Source: Aquimarina algicola (GTDB taxonomy: Bacteria; Bacteroidota; Bacteroidia; Flavobacteriales; Flavobacteriaceae). From it: a stretch of 64,000 bases of DNA. The stretch is taken from positions 124,450 to 188,449 of the forward strand of contig NZ_VFWZ01000004.1 of NCBI RefSeq assembly GCF_006443095.1. The letters run 5' to 3'. Positions 25,595 to 35,221 of this stretch are shown here, piece after piece (positions within the stretch are counted from its first letter, which is position 1; each line of letters starts with the position of its first letter). The position numbers were made by a program, and so were the translations under genes. A model generated the notes under the pieces. The model ran no database searches, was not told the DNA's origin, and saw only the letters and a list, made by a program, of their open reading frames with translations.

Positions 25595-25981
25595 ATGAGA
25601 ATTATATTCTCCATAATTTTATTTTTATCTTTTGCGGTACGACCCGTAATAGAAATCAGTACAGTAATGTACTACCAACTCAATATTAATACTATTGTAG
25701 AAAAATATTGTGTAAACAAGGAACGCCCAAGATTAAAATGTAATGGTAAATGTTATTTGATGAGCCAAATGAAGGCAAATACACAGCCTTCTAAGAAAAA
25801 TTCGAATACAATTGTCATTACAGAAGCTTTTATCCCACTTTTTTTTCAAGATAATGCTATTACAATAGAAAATAATAGCTTGATTAAGCTGGCACAAGTT
25901 CATAACTGGAAAATAAAATATTTTTATCTTAATTCAATTTCCAAAGACATTGATCATCCACCAGAAAACATACTATCCTAA
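25595..25981 (+). CDS. Small CX9CX3C protein of the copper locus, copy 2
   Basis: A 128-residue paralogue of the protein at 22669. I chose the ATG at 25595 because it aligns with MRI(F/I)FSI of the first copy; an earlier TTG would add four residues. It has the same N-terminal helix, YYQLNI segment, CVNKERPRLKCNGKCYLM motif and an IDHPPENIL end. It lies 100 bp after the receptor. Two copies bracketing one receptor suggest local duplication with a shared task in copper handling, such as a metallochaperone or export/assembly factor; this is inference. Confidence 0.75.
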   Translation: MRIIFSIILFLSFAVRPVIEISTVMYYQLNINTIVEKYCVNKERPRLKCNGKCYLMSQMKANTQPSKKNSNTIVITEAFIPLFFQDNAITIENNSLIKLAQVHNWKIKYFYLNSISKDIDHPPENILS

Positions 25982-26184
25982 TTAACTATTTTGATAAATA
26001 GTCCCTTACATATCATATAGATTAAGCAATTAAACAATTGTGCTTACTAATCGTATATAAAACTTAAAAAATCTTAATTCTAATTGATTAGAAGATTTGG
26101 TATGTTTTGTATGTAATTGATACTTCTGGTCATTATTATACAGCTATTGTATAATAAGATATCCTGCTATCTCTTTAAGATATA

Positions 26185-26213
26185 TATATTTGATTATAAA
26201 AGAGATCAAATAT
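26185..26213 (+). promoter_or_regulatory. Promoter with inverted repeat TTTGAT-N10-ATCAAA
   Basis: TATATTTG at 26185-26192 is a perfect -7 element. The inverted repeat ATATTTGAT (26186-26194) / ATCAAATAT (26205-26213) overlaps it and the likely start site. This is a plausible operator for the Met-rich protein; the leader would be about 70 nt. Confidence 0.5.
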
Positions 26214-26269
26214 CTTCTATAAGAATATCAATTCCTTTCAGAATTTACCTAACAATACCATATTAATAA

Positions 26270-27292
26270 ATGAAAAAATATATTTATGCTCTTTTTTTTG
26301 GAGCAACATCACTTATATCCGCTCAAGAAAATACAGAAAATAAATGGTCGGGATCACGTCCTGATGGGCATGCTCCTATATCAGTAATGGGCGATCATAC
26401 ACATGGCAAAGGCGAAATTATGTTTTCATATCGATACATGTATATGAACATGGAAGATTTGAACCGTGGTAGTGACAATGTGCCTTTTTCAAACGCCCTT
26501 CGCCCTAATGATGTATATATGGTCACTCCAACCAAAATGCCGATGCAGATGCACATGCTAGGTATGATGTATGCACCTAGTGATAAAATTACGCTGATGG
26601 CAATGGTAAATTACTTATCCAGCGAGATGGATCATATTACTGCAATGGGAGGAACTTTTACGACAGAATCTTCTGGTTTTGGAGATACAAAACTAGCAGC
26701 TATGTATAAATTCTTCAATAAAAATAAGCAACAATTACATGCTCAGGTTGGACTTTCAATTCCTACTGGTAGTATTGATGAAGAAGATGTAACACCTGCT
26801 TCTGCTCCTAATGAAGTAATACTACCTTATCCAATGCAAATCGGAAGCGGTACCTGGGATGCAGAACTTGCTCTAACATATTTAAAACAATGGAATGTTC
26901 TTTCCTTTGGAACTCAAGCGAGAACTACATTACGTCTTGGTGAAAACGATAATGATTATCGAATGGGTAATAGATATAGCCTTAACAACTGGTTAGCAAT
27001 AAAAGCTTCAGATTGGCTTAGTTTTTCAGGTCGTATAGAAGTTGGTGCTATTGATAAAATAGAAGGTGCAAATCCTGTTTTAAGTCCAATGATGGTCATC
27101 ACCGCAGATACGGCTAATTCGGGAATGACATATGCAAACGCAGGTCTTGGTTTTAATCTTTATGCTTTTAAAGGAAGCTTCAAGAATGTGAGACTCGGTT
27201 TTGAAGCAGCGCTACCATTATTTCAGAATATGAATGGCGTGCAGCTTAGAAATAAAGAAACATTAACAATAGGGTTGCAATACGCATTATAA
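26270..27292 (+). CDS. Met-rich outer-membrane transporter-like protein
   Basis: A 340-residue protein with signal peptide (MKKYIYALFFGATSLISAQ). It has an outer-membrane beta-barrel pattern of alternating hydrophobic residues ending in ETLTIGLQYAL. Methionines cluster in the first third: YRYMYMNMEDL, and TPTKMPMQMHMLGMMY at about residues 82-97. His motifs occur in VMGDHTHGKGE. It resembles the transporter-like outer-membrane family related to phenol-degradation MetA proteins. Met and His clusters suggest Cu(I)/Cu(II) contact, and it follows the copper receptor by less than 800 bp. It has its own promoter. Confidence 0.65.
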   Translation: MKKYIYALFFGATSLISAQENTENKWSGSRPDGHAPISVMGDHTHGKGEIMFSYRYMYMNMEDLNRGSDNVPFSNALRPNDVYMVTPTKMPMQMHMLGMMYAPSDKITLMAMVNYLSSEMDHITAMGGTFTTESSGFGDTKLAAMYKFFNKNKQQLHAQVGLSIPTGSIDEEDVTPASAPNEVILPYPMQIGSGTWDAELALTYLKQWNVLSFGTQARTTLRLGENDNDYRMGNRYSLNNWLAIKASDWLSFSGRIEVGAIDKIEGANPVLSPMMVITADTANSGMTYANAGLGFNLYAFKGSFKNVRLGFEAALPLFQNMNGVQLRNKETLTIGLQYAL

Positions 27293-27321
27293 AAAAACAA
27301 AAATAAAGAACACCTATTGGC

Positions 27322-27341
27322 TGTGTAGTATAAAATACACA
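27322..27341. promoter_or_regulatory. Inverted repeat upstream of the siderophore operon
   Basis: TGTGTA-N8-TACACA, perfect 6-bp arms, about 110 bp before the start of the TonB receptor gene. Possible binding site for an iron or metal regulator; no classical Fur box was seen in this gap. Confidence 0.35.
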
Positions 27342-27452
27342 TCAGATATATGTGCTATTTGAATATAGTATGATCACCAACAATCCATCTCATCGAGTAC
27401 ATACATCCTAGAAAATGTAAAAAATTCACAGCTTTTATACCAAAACATAATA

Positions 27453-29792
27453 ATGAAACATATAATAGTCTCAGTGATACTCTTGTGCTTAGGAGTACAA
27501 AATTATGCACAACAATTGTACGAAGGAAAAATAACAGACAACTCAAATAACCCTTTACCGGGAGCAACTATTCTTGATAGTAATACTCCTTCAAATGGAG
27601 TAATGAGTGATATTGATGGTGTCTTTAAGATAGAATTGCAAGACACCAAAGAAGTAACAGTAAGTTTTCTTGGGTATACTACCAGAATCATAAACTTAAC
27701 AAGTTCGTTTAATACAATTCGATTAACTACCGATAATGTAACACTAGATGAAGTATTAGTTACTTCTGCCAGTAGAGAAATTCAAAAACGGTCTGAAGTT
27801 CCAGGTTCTATAGCTACTATAGGAGCTCAAAATATTGCTGAAACAAAAGCTTTTGGAATTGATCAATTAGTGAATCAGGTACCGGGTGTCTTTATGTCGA
27901 CATCAAGAGCTGCAAGTAACGAGCAACATTTTATGGCTGTACGTTCTCCTATTTCTACAAGAGCATTATTTCTATATCTAGAAGATGGATTACAAATTAG
28001 GCCTACTTCTGTTTTTAATCACAACACTCTACTAGAAATGAATGATCTTTCTTTTGGTAGAGTTGAAGTCTTAAAAGGACCTGCATCAAGTATATATGGT
28101 AGTGAAGCCATTGGAGGAAGTTTTAACTTTATCACAAAAAATCCTACTGAAGAACTAAGTGGTAGTCTTGGTTTTCAGGTTAATGATATAGGATTAACCC
28201 GATATGAGTTTGAGGTATCAGACAAAACCAGTGACAAATTTGGGTTTTATATAGGTTCACAATATGTACAAAGAGAAGATGGTCCAGTACAACATAGCGA
28301 CTATGAAAAAGTTGCTATAACTTTTAAAACGGTATATGACATCAATCCTTCAACTCGATGGACGACAGTATTTGATATTGTAGATTACAGATCTGATATG
28401 ACGGGTTCTCTAACAGAAGAAGATTACAACAGTAGTAATTATGAGAGTGATCAGACCTTTACAGAACGAGAAGCCATAGCTTTTAGAGCGAGAACAACAT
28501 TAGACAAATTTTGGAATGATCGTAACAAAACATCATTCAATGTCATCTTTCGCGATAATCGAATGGATCAAAACCCCTCTTACAGAATACGACAATTTAG
28601 AGGAGATGATAGACAACTAACAGGGTTTGGTTCTGGCGAGGTCAATTCTAATCAATTCAAAAGCTTTGTTGGTTTAATTCAACACAAAATAAACTTTGAT
28701 TTTGCCAATTCTTCCTTGATTATTGGAAGTACTGCAGATTATTCTCCTCAAGAATATGTTGCTGAGACTACTAATGTTACAGTAGATCCAGAAACCAGTA
28801 GAAATATTGACTTTAGTATCAATGCAGGAGATTTTATCTTAAATTATAATGCAGATATATTCAACTACGCAGGATTTTTTCAATATGAAATCTCTCCTAT
28901 AAATGCTTTAAAAGTTACTGCTGCATTACGATACGATGGTTTTGAATATGACTATAACAATCTCTCTGATGGAGTTGTTGGTGTAGATGATTCTGTAGAT
29001 AACTTTAATAACCTCACACCAAAACTGGGTGTAAATTATAATTTCAATCCTACATCCGGTGTATACGCAAATTATTCTCAAGGATTTACACCTCCACAGG
29101 TTTCTACTCTCTACCGAAATAGAAATGAATTAAGAGGTATAAAACCGAGTAGATATAATAATTACGAAATCGGAGGATATTTTAATCTAGCTTCAAAACT
29201 AAAGCTAGATGGCGCCATATATCTATTAGAAGGCAATAATACATTGATCACATTGAGAGATGATGATGATAACTTCTTTAATACCAACGCTGGAAAAACA
29301 AGATCGTATGGTATAGAATATGGTATCACATGGTTTCCTATAAAAGAATTATCTATCACACACAACGGAAGTTATGCCAAGCACAGATATGTAGAATTCT
29401 TTGATCGCGGTGTTGATTTTTCTGATACTGATAGAGAAACTGCCCCTAGCCTATTAGGAACTTCTCTAATTACGTATAGAAAAGATTTAAATAATGATTT
29501 TGGTTTTAGCATAACAGCAGAACATGAACTTGTCGGAGAGTACAATACTAGTTTTGAGGGACAAGTAGAAAATGAAGATGGCACATTTGGCACAGAAACA
29601 TACGATGGCCATAATATATTCAATCTTAGAGCTACGATTCGCTACAAAGGTTTTGAAGTTTGGGGACATGCTCTTAACATTTTTGATGAGCTATATGCAG
29701 CAAGAGCTTCATATAATAGATTCAGAAATCAGAACAGTTTTACGATCGGTAATCCAAGAGCTTTTCATCTTGGAGTGAGATATAATTTTTAA
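27453..29792 (+). CDS. TonB-dependent receptor (metal-chelate type), 1
   Basis: A 779-residue outer-membrane receptor. A signal peptide (ending NYAQ) is followed by a carboxypeptidase-regulatory-like domain (YEGKITDNSNNPLPGATILD). The TonB box region TLDEVLVTSASRE and the plug (VPGVFMSTSRAASNEQHF, VEVLKGPASSIYGSEAIGG) come next. The barrel ends in AFHLGVRYNF. The plug resembles receptors for iron chelates and siderophores more than SusC transporters, and no SusD gene follows. It is the first gene of an operon whose second gene encodes a PepSY-TM protein typical of siderophore-iron reductases. Confidence 0.85.
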   Translation: MKHIIVSVILLCLGVQNYAQQLYEGKITDNSNNPLPGATILDSNTPSNGVMSDIDGVFKIELQDTKEVTVSFLGYTTRIINLTSSFNTIRLTTDNVTLDEVLVTSASREIQKRSEVPGSIATIGAQNIAETKAFGIDQLVNQVPGVFMSTSRAASNEQHFMAVRSPISTRALFLYLEDGLQIRPTSVFNHNTLLEMNDLSFGRVEVLKGPASSIYGSEAIGGSFNFITKNPTEELSGSLGFQVNDIGLTRYEFEVSDKTSDKFGFYIGSQYVQREDGPVQHSDYEKVAITFKTVYDINPSTRWTTVFDIVDYRSDMTGSLTEEDYNSSNYESDQTFTEREAIAFRARTTLDKFWNDRNKTSFNVIFRDNRMDQNPSYRIRQFRGDDRQLTGFGSGEVNSNQFKSFVGLIQHKINFDFANSSLIIGSTADYSPQEYVAETTNVTVDPETSRNIDFSINAGDFILNYNADIFNYAGFFQYEISPINALKVTAALRYDGFEYDYNNLSDGVVGVDDSVDNFNNLTPKLGVNYNFNPTSGVYANYSQGFTPPQVSTLYRNRNELRGIKPSRYNNYEIGGYFNLASKLKLDGAIYLLEGNNTLITLRDDDDNFFNTNAGKTRSYGIEYGITWFPIKELSITHNGSYAKHRYVEFFDRGVDFSDTDRETAPSLLGTSLITYRKDLNNDFGFSITAEHELVGEYNTSFEGQVENEDGTFGTETYDGHNIFNLRATIRYKGFEVWGHALNIFDELYAARASYNRFRNQNSFTIGNPRAFHLGVRYNF

Positions 29793-29811
29793 TCATCAAG
29801 ACTCGCAGGTC

Positions 29812-29837
29812 TTTTTTGGCCTGTGAGCTTTAATTTT
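29812..29837 (+). terminator. Intergenic hairpin, possible attenuator
   Basis: CTCGCAGG (29812-29819) pairs with CCTGTGAG (29830-29837) with one G-U pair; a T-rich stretch follows. It lies between the first receptor and the PepSY gene and could reduce read-through. Confidence 0.5.
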
Positions 29838-29843
29838 TAGCAG

Positions 29844-31103
29844 ATGAAAAAAAATGAAAAACTAAATAAATGGTTATGGAAATGGCATTTTATTGCCGGG
29901 CTTATTTCCTTACCATTTATTTTACTATTGTCGATTACAGGAGGTATTTACCTTTTTAAAACAGACTATGAAGCGTCAACACAAAAGGCAATAAAAGAAG
30001 TTACAATTCAAGAAAATACAATACCATTACAGCAACAATGGGAAATTGCTAATAAAGCTGCTATAAAAAAACCTAATGCCATGATTATTTCTGACCGAAA
30101 AAATCAAGCCACGGAGTTTGTTTCTGGTCGTTTTAGTGGTAAAAGTAGTGTATATATTGATCCTTATACCGGAAAAGTATCCGGAGAAATCGTTACTCGC
30201 AATACAGACATGTATAAGATTAGAAAACTACATGGTGAACTGTTAATGGGGACATTTGGAACAAAAATTGTCGAGCTCATTGCAAGTTGGATGGTTGTCT
30301 TGATTCTAACCGGACTTTATGTATGGTGGCCTTCTCGTGGTTGGAATCTAAAAGGTTTCTTTATTCCTAGAATAAAAGAAGGAAAAAGAACTTTTTATAG
30401 AGATATACATGCCATCACAGGGTTTTGGATTTCTGGTATGTTGATTTTGGTTTTGGCAGGAGGTTTTCCTTGGACAGATGTATTTGGATCAAATTTTAAA
30501 ACGGTTCAAAAAATTACCAATACAGGATTTCCAAATACATGGCAAGGTATAGGATTACAATCAAACTCGGATACCAAACCCATATCGCTAGATCAAATGG
30601 TTGCAAAAGCAAAAGCATTGCAATTACCAGGTAGTGTCAAAATTCATTTTCCAAAAGGGCCAAAAGGAGTATTCAGTGTATCAAATACAAACCCTTCAGA
30701 CTTAGACACTCAGCAAAAAATTCATTTTGATCAATACACAGGCAAGATGCTATTAAAAAATAATTGGCAAGATGTAGGGATATTAATGCGAGGCAGAATG
30801 TGGGTGATGGCGTTTCATCAAGGAGAATTCGGAACGTGGAATTGGATTTTGATGTTATGTATAGCAATATTATTAACCATTATGAGTACGGCTGCATTAG
30901 TCTCTTTTCTTATCCGTAAGCGTAAAGGATCATGGGGCGTGCCTAAAGTTCCTCATACATTCAATATTGGATATGGTATAGTAACCATTATAGGGATTCT
31001 AGCTGTTGTATTTCCATTATTTGGAGCCAGTGTATTGATTTTACTTTTGATAGAACTTATAAAAAAGATGAGAAAGAAAAGAAAAGTTGCTTTTTCTGTA
31101 TAA
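29844..31103 (+). CDS. PepSY-associated TM-helix protein, probable siderophore-iron reductase
   Basis: A 419-residue inner-membrane protein. The first helix is preceded by KWLWKWHFIAGLISLPFILL. Periplasmic PepSY-like segments follow, with further helices near 145-165 (IVELIASWMVVLILTGLYVWWP), 190-210, 330-355 and 370-395. The WxWH...GG and RDIHAITGFW histidines are typical PepSY-TM heme or metal-binding positions. Such proteins reduce ferric siderophores in the periplasm after import. It lies 51 bp after one TonB receptor and 18 bp before another. Confidence 0.85.
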   Translation: MKKNEKLNKWLWKWHFIAGLISLPFILLLSITGGIYLFKTDYEASTQKAIKEVTIQENTIPLQQQWEIANKAAIKKPNAMIISDRKNQATEFVSGRFSGKSSVYIDPYTGKVSGEIVTRNTDMYKIRKLHGELLMGTFGTKIVELIASWMVVLILTGLYVWWPSRGWNLKGFFIPRIKEGKRTFYRDIHAITGFWISGMLILVLAGGFPWTDVFGSNFKTVQKITNTGFPNTWQGIGLQSNSDTKPISLDQMVAKAKALQLPGSVKIHFPKGPKGVFSVSNTNPSDLDTQQKIHFDQYTGKMLLKNNWQDVGILMRGRMWVMAFHQGEFGTWNWILMLCIAILLTIMSTAALVSFLIRKRKGSWGVPKVPHTFNIGYGIVTIIGILAVVFPLFGASVLILLLIELIKKMRKKRKVAFSV

Positions 31104-31121
31104 CAAAAACTTTAGAAAGAC

Positions 31122-33539
31122 ATGAAGAATAACTTTGTATGTATTGTTCTTTTCTGGTTCACGATATTAGGATATACACAAACTAAAATTAGTGGACACA
31201 TTATTGATTCAAAAGAAAACAGTATTGCATATGCTACAATAAGAGTACTCAATTCTTCGGTAATAACAACATCCGATCAGCAAGGTAAGTTTACACTGCA
31301 AAAGACGAACAAGAATACAATTATTGAAGTTTCTGCCTTAGGATATGCAACAAAAATAATAAAACCAGATACAGATACCATTACCATCGTACTTCAACAA
31401 AGCACTGAAAAACTAGATGAAGTCATTGTATCCGCTCAAAAAAGAGAAGAAACATTAGTCAATACTGCTATAGCAGTTACTTCTATTGATTCAAAAAAAG
31501 TAAAAGCTACAAGAACTTGGGACTTATCAGGGCTTACAGCCATTATCCCTAATTATCTATATCAAGAACTTGGTGTTGGATTTCAACAGGTACAATCCAT
31601 ACGAGGAGTACAAGTATTTAGTGAAAATCCCGCAGTAGCGACATATATTGATGATGTTAACAATCTAGATATCCTTGCCAATGGTTTTGTACTTACCGAC
31701 ATCGAAAGGATAGAAGTGCTTCGCGGACCACAAGGAACATTATTTGGACGAAACGCAATGGGTGGTGTCGTAAATATTACTACTAAAAAACCAACCAATA
31801 CAACTTCTGGGTATGCAGAATTGGGTTTTGGTAATTTAAATTTAAATCGTCATAGTGTTGGGCTCAAAACTCCAATCATAAAAAATAAATTATTTTTTGG
31901 CTTTTCGGGGATATTTCAAGATAGAGATGGATATTGGCGAAATGATGCTTCTCTGGCATTAGTCCCAAATACTTCTTTGGATGGAGAGACCATTGGAGAT
32001 GAAAGAAACTTGTATGGAAATCTTTTTTTAAAATGGCTTGCAACAGAACGACTAAATGCAACATTAAATATAAAAGCACAAAGAGATTGGTCAAATGCTT
32101 CAGGTTTTTTTGTATCGCAACCTAATGATCAAATTGCATTCGAGCAGCCCGACAAAATCTATCTAAGTAGATTGGCTAGTCATAAACGTAATATTATCAA
32201 TACTTCATTTGTAGTAAAATATAATGCTCCTACTCTAGCACTTACTTCTATCTCGACATATCAAAACATTGGACTTTCATTTGAAAATGTAGATTTTAGT
32301 GATGGGGCTTTTTACCATTCTTTTACAGAAAGTAGTTTTGGAGAAAAGCTTCCGAATCAAGAAGTTTGGAGTCAAGAGATTAGAGTTAATTCTACAAATG
32401 ATTCACCTTTGCAGTATACTGCTGGGGCGTATGGTTTTACACAAGTAGCATATGAACCCTCTACTAACATTGCATTACAGCCTTCTACAAACGAGGTTTC
32501 AACAGTATTTGGACTTTCTCCTGATACGAGCACTATATTTACCAATAAAGGAAATAATCATGGAATAGCGTTTTTTGGAGAAATGAGTTACAAAATTACC
32601 AATCAGTTTACGATAACTGCTGGACTACGTTATGATTATGAAAAAAGAGAAAGCACTTTTAATGGATTTGGTGATCGTTTGTTTAGCAATGGAATTACAA
32701 CTGAGAATCAAGGTCCTATCACATTAGACGGCACATATGATGCGCTATCACCAAAACTTGCTCTTTCATTTGCTCCAACTGAGCATTCAAATCTATATAT
32801 CAGTTATAATCGTGGGTTTAGAGCAGGGGGAATTAATGCTCAGCGATTACCAGAAGGAGTGAATGAAACTTTTGATCCAGAATACTCAAATAATTATGAG
32901 ATAGGATACAAAATCAATACGTTAGAAAACAAACTACGTATAGGAGCAGCCATATTTTATATAGATTGGACCGACCTTCAATTTTTTAATCAAATAGCTT
33001 TAGGAACGTTTGCCCGAGAAAATGTTGGTGATGCTACATCAATGGGAATTGAAATTGAAGCTTCTGCTATTCCTATCAAAAGGCTTCAAATTGATGCTAG
33101 TTTTGGACTCACAAATACAGAATATAAAGATTTTATACTCAATAGAGACCGTGTCGTTTCTTTTGATCCTGTAATCATCGAAGAAAACAGAGAAGATATT
33201 AGTGGCAATGACTTGTCTAATACCCCAAGTCATACCCTATTTTTAGGAGCTCAATATACGATTCCGATTCACAAAAAAACAAATGCAACTTTAAGAGGAG
33301 AGTTTAGAAATATCGGAAAATATTATACTGATATTCAAAACACTTTAGAACAACCGAACTATAGCCTTCTCAACGCCAAAGCTACTTTTGATTTTGGAAA
33401 ATATTCAGTTGCCTTTTGGGGACAAAATCTAGCAGACGAAGTATATCTCTCATATGGTAATGCTGATACCAGTTTTGGTCGCAATGTGAGAACCGGAATC
33501 CCTATGACATATGGGACTTCTTTTAGTATCAAATTTTAA
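31122..33539 (+). CDS. TonB-dependent siderophore-type receptor, 2
   Basis: An 805-residue outer-membrane receptor with signal peptide (ending GYTQ). The carboxypeptidase-regulatory-like domain starts ISGHIIDSKENSIAYATIR. The TonB-box region LDEVIVSAQKREET and plug motifs (IRGVQVFSENPAVATYIDD, ERIEVLRGPQGTLFGRNAMGG) are followed by a barrel ending TYGTSFSIKF. The plug signature (RGPQGTLFGRNA) is characteristic of FyuA/pesticin-type and related siderophore receptors. It is 18 bp downstream of one PepSY-TM gene and 18 bp upstream of another, so it is part of the same operon. Confidence 0.88.
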   Translation: MKNNFVCIVLFWFTILGYTQTKISGHIIDSKENSIAYATIRVLNSSVITTSDQQGKFTLQKTNKNTIIEVSALGYATKIIKPDTDTITIVLQQSTEKLDEVIVSAQKREETLVNTAIAVTSIDSKKVKATRTWDLSGLTAIIPNYLYQELGVGFQQVQSIRGVQVFSENPAVATYIDDVNNLDILANGFVLTDIERIEVLRGPQGTLFGRNAMGGVVNITTKKPTNTTSGYAELGFGNLNLNRHSVGLKTPIIKNKLFFGFSGIFQDRDGYWRNDASLALVPNTSLDGETIGDERNLYGNLFLKWLATERLNATLNIKAQRDWSNASGFFVSQPNDQIAFEQPDKIYLSRLASHKRNIINTSFVVKYNAPTLALTSISTYQNIGLSFENVDFSDGAFYHSFTESSFGEKLPNQEVWSQEIRVNSTNDSPLQYTAGAYGFTQVAYEPSTNIALQPSTNEVSTVFGLSPDTSTIFTNKGNNHGIAFFGEMSYKITNQFTITAGLRYDYEKRESTFNGFGDRLFSNGITTENQGPITLDGTYDALSPKLALSFAPTEHSNLYISYNRGFRAGGINAQRLPEGVNETFDPEYSNNYEIGYKINTLENKLRIGAAIFYIDWTDLQFFNQIALGTFARENVGDATSMGIEIEASAIPIKRLQIDASFGLTNTEYKDFILNRDRVVSFDPVIIEENREDISGNDLSNTPSHTLFLGAQYTIPIHKKTNATLRGEFRNIGKYYTDIQNTLEQPNYSLLNAKATFDFGKYSVAFWGQNLADEVYLSYGNADTSFGRNVRTGIPMTYGTSFSIKF

Positions 33540-33557
33540 AAAAATATCAATTACGTT

Positions 33558-34298
33558 ATGCAAAAGAGAAGATTAGTAAGATTAACTCGAAAATGGCATC
33601 GATATCTGGGAGTAATTTTAGGGATTCAGTTTTTACTATGGACCATTGGCGGATTATATTTTAGCTGGACAAATATTGATGAAATAAGAGGTGATCACTT
33701 AAAAAAACAGCCCCCTACGCTTTCACAAACGATTGATTATATTTCTCCCAAAGCGTTCCTGCATAAACATCTTAAAAAAGATGACAGTTTACTAACGTTA
33801 GAAGTTACCAAAATTTTGGAACAACCCATTTATCGTTTACATTTTTTATCCAATAACAAAAAGAGAACCTTGCTTATTGATGCGAGTAATGGGAATATCA
33901 AAAGACCATTACAAAAAGATGAAGCGATCAAAGTAGCAACAAATAAGCTTAATGTAGACGCTAAAATTCTAAAGGTAGAATATCTGACCTCAACAGGAAA
34001 TCATCATGAATATAGAGGGAGGCCACTCCCGGCATATGCCATTTCTTTTGATCAACCTGCTAATACAACCGTGTATGTATCTGCTGATTACGGAAATGTA
34101 CAAACATTTAGAAATAATCAATGGCGCATATTTGACTTTTTATGGATGTTGCATACAATGGATTACAAAGAAAGAGATGATTTTAACAATACACTACTTA
34201 GAGCTTTCTCTTTATTTGGGATTTTTACCATTTTATCAGGTTTTATGCTGTATCTACTCACTTCAAAAACATTAAATCGTAAAAGACGAAAATCATGA
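33558..34298 (+). CDS. PepSY domain-containing membrane protein
   Basis: A 246-residue protein with an N-terminal helix (RKWHRYLGVILGIQFLLWTIGGLYFSW), a periplasmic PepSY-containing region (about 60-185; QKDEAIKVATNKLNVDAKIL) and a C-terminal helix (LLRAFSLFGIFTILSGFMLYLL) with basic tail. It is half the size of the other PepSY-TM protein in the operon and may serve the second receptor as a partner reductase or heme/metal-handling component. Its stop overlaps the start of the following DJ-1/PfpI gene (ATGA). Confidence 0.8.
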   Translation: MQKRRLVRLTRKWHRYLGVILGIQFLLWTIGGLYFSWTNIDEIRGDHLKKQPPTLSQTIDYISPKAFLHKHLKKDDSLLTLEVTKILEQPIYRLHFLSNNKKRTLLIDASNGNIKRPLQKDEAIKVATNKLNVDAKILKVEYLTSTGNHHEYRGRPLPAYAISFDQPANTTVYVSADYGNVQTFRNNQWRIFDFLWMLHTMDYKERDDFNNTLLRAFSLFGIFTILSGFMLYLLTSKTLNRKRRKS

Positions 34299-35215
34299 AA
34301 AAATTAATTGGCATAATAGGGTTATTCATAATCGTTATAGCCTGTAAACAAACGAATACCAATACAAAAAACACAACAGAGAAACAACCAACGACTACAG
34401 AAAAGGAGGAAAAAGCTGTAACGAAACAAGGGTATATTTCAAAACCAAATGGTACTGCTTACACAACCAAAGAGCTTGATACCATGTCTCATGATAAGCT
34501 TATGATGTTAATGCATGAACCGCCTAGAGACACTATTAAAACAATAGGAATATTGATATACGACGGTTATTATATGCTAGATGCAATGGGACCAATGTCT
34601 GTTCTTAGCCATATGTGGCCTACAAAAAAAATGTTGATCGGAAGAAAAAAAGGAATAATAACCAGTAGTGATAATGTAAAAACTCAAGTAGATTATAGTA
34701 TCCATGATATTGATCAATTAGATATTCTTTTAATACCGGGAGGCGTTACAGAAACGTATAAAGCAACAAAAGACAAAGAATTATTAGACTGGATCAAAAA
34801 AATTGATCAAAACAGCAAATATACTATGAGTGTATGCACAGGAGCATGGATTCTGGGAGCTACAGGAGTACTAGAAGGTAAAAAAGCAACTACTAATTGG
34901 TACAAAGCCGAAGAAAAACTAGCACAATATGGAGCTATATTCCAAAAAAAACGTTTTACCAACGATGGTAAATACTGGACCAGTGCAGGAGTATCTGCTG
35001 GTATTGATATGAGTCTTGCTTTGATCGATCATGTTATGGGTAGAAATTATGCCTCTTTTACAGCATTAAATCTTGAATATGATCCTGCTCCTCCTTTTGA
35101 GGGAGGACATCCTGATAAAACAGATCCTGTAATCACATATATGACAGAAAAGATGTATGACCTCAGCTTAGAACCTACCATTAAAGAAGAAAAAAATAAC
35201 TCCTCAAAAAATTAA
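34295..35215 (+). CDS. DJ-1/PfpI family lipoprotein
   Basis: A 306-residue protein. The lipobox VIAC (Cys17) predicts an acylated, periplasm-facing protein with a Thr/Lys-rich linker (18-45). The DJ-1/PfpI domain begins at IKTIGILIYDGYYMLDAMGP (about 81-100). The nucleophile elbow is SVCTGAW with Cys181. The substrate-like region TNWYKAEEKL is followed by GVSAGIDMSLALI, a pattern of the GATase1-like AraC-type subfamily. DJ-1 proteins are usually cytosolic; an exported lipoprotein at the end of a siderophore operon is unusual. It overlaps the PepSY gene, so it is co-translated. Confidence 0.83.
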   Translation: MKKLIGIIGLFIIVIACKQTNTNTKNTTEKQPTTTEKEEKAVTKQGYISKPNGTAYTTKELDTMSHDKLMMLMHEPPRDTIKTIGILIYDGYYMLDAMGPMSVLSHMWPTKKMLIGRKKGIITSSDNVKTQVDYSIHDIDQLDILLIPGGVTETYKATKDKELLDWIKKIDQNSKYTMSVCTGAWILGATGVLEGKKATTNWYKAEEKLAQYGAIFQKKRFTNDGKYWTSAGVSAGIDMSLALIDHVMGRNYASFTALNLEYDPAPPFEGGHPDKTDPVITYMTEKMYDLSLEPTIKEEKNNSSKN

Positions 35216-35221
35216 AAAAGT

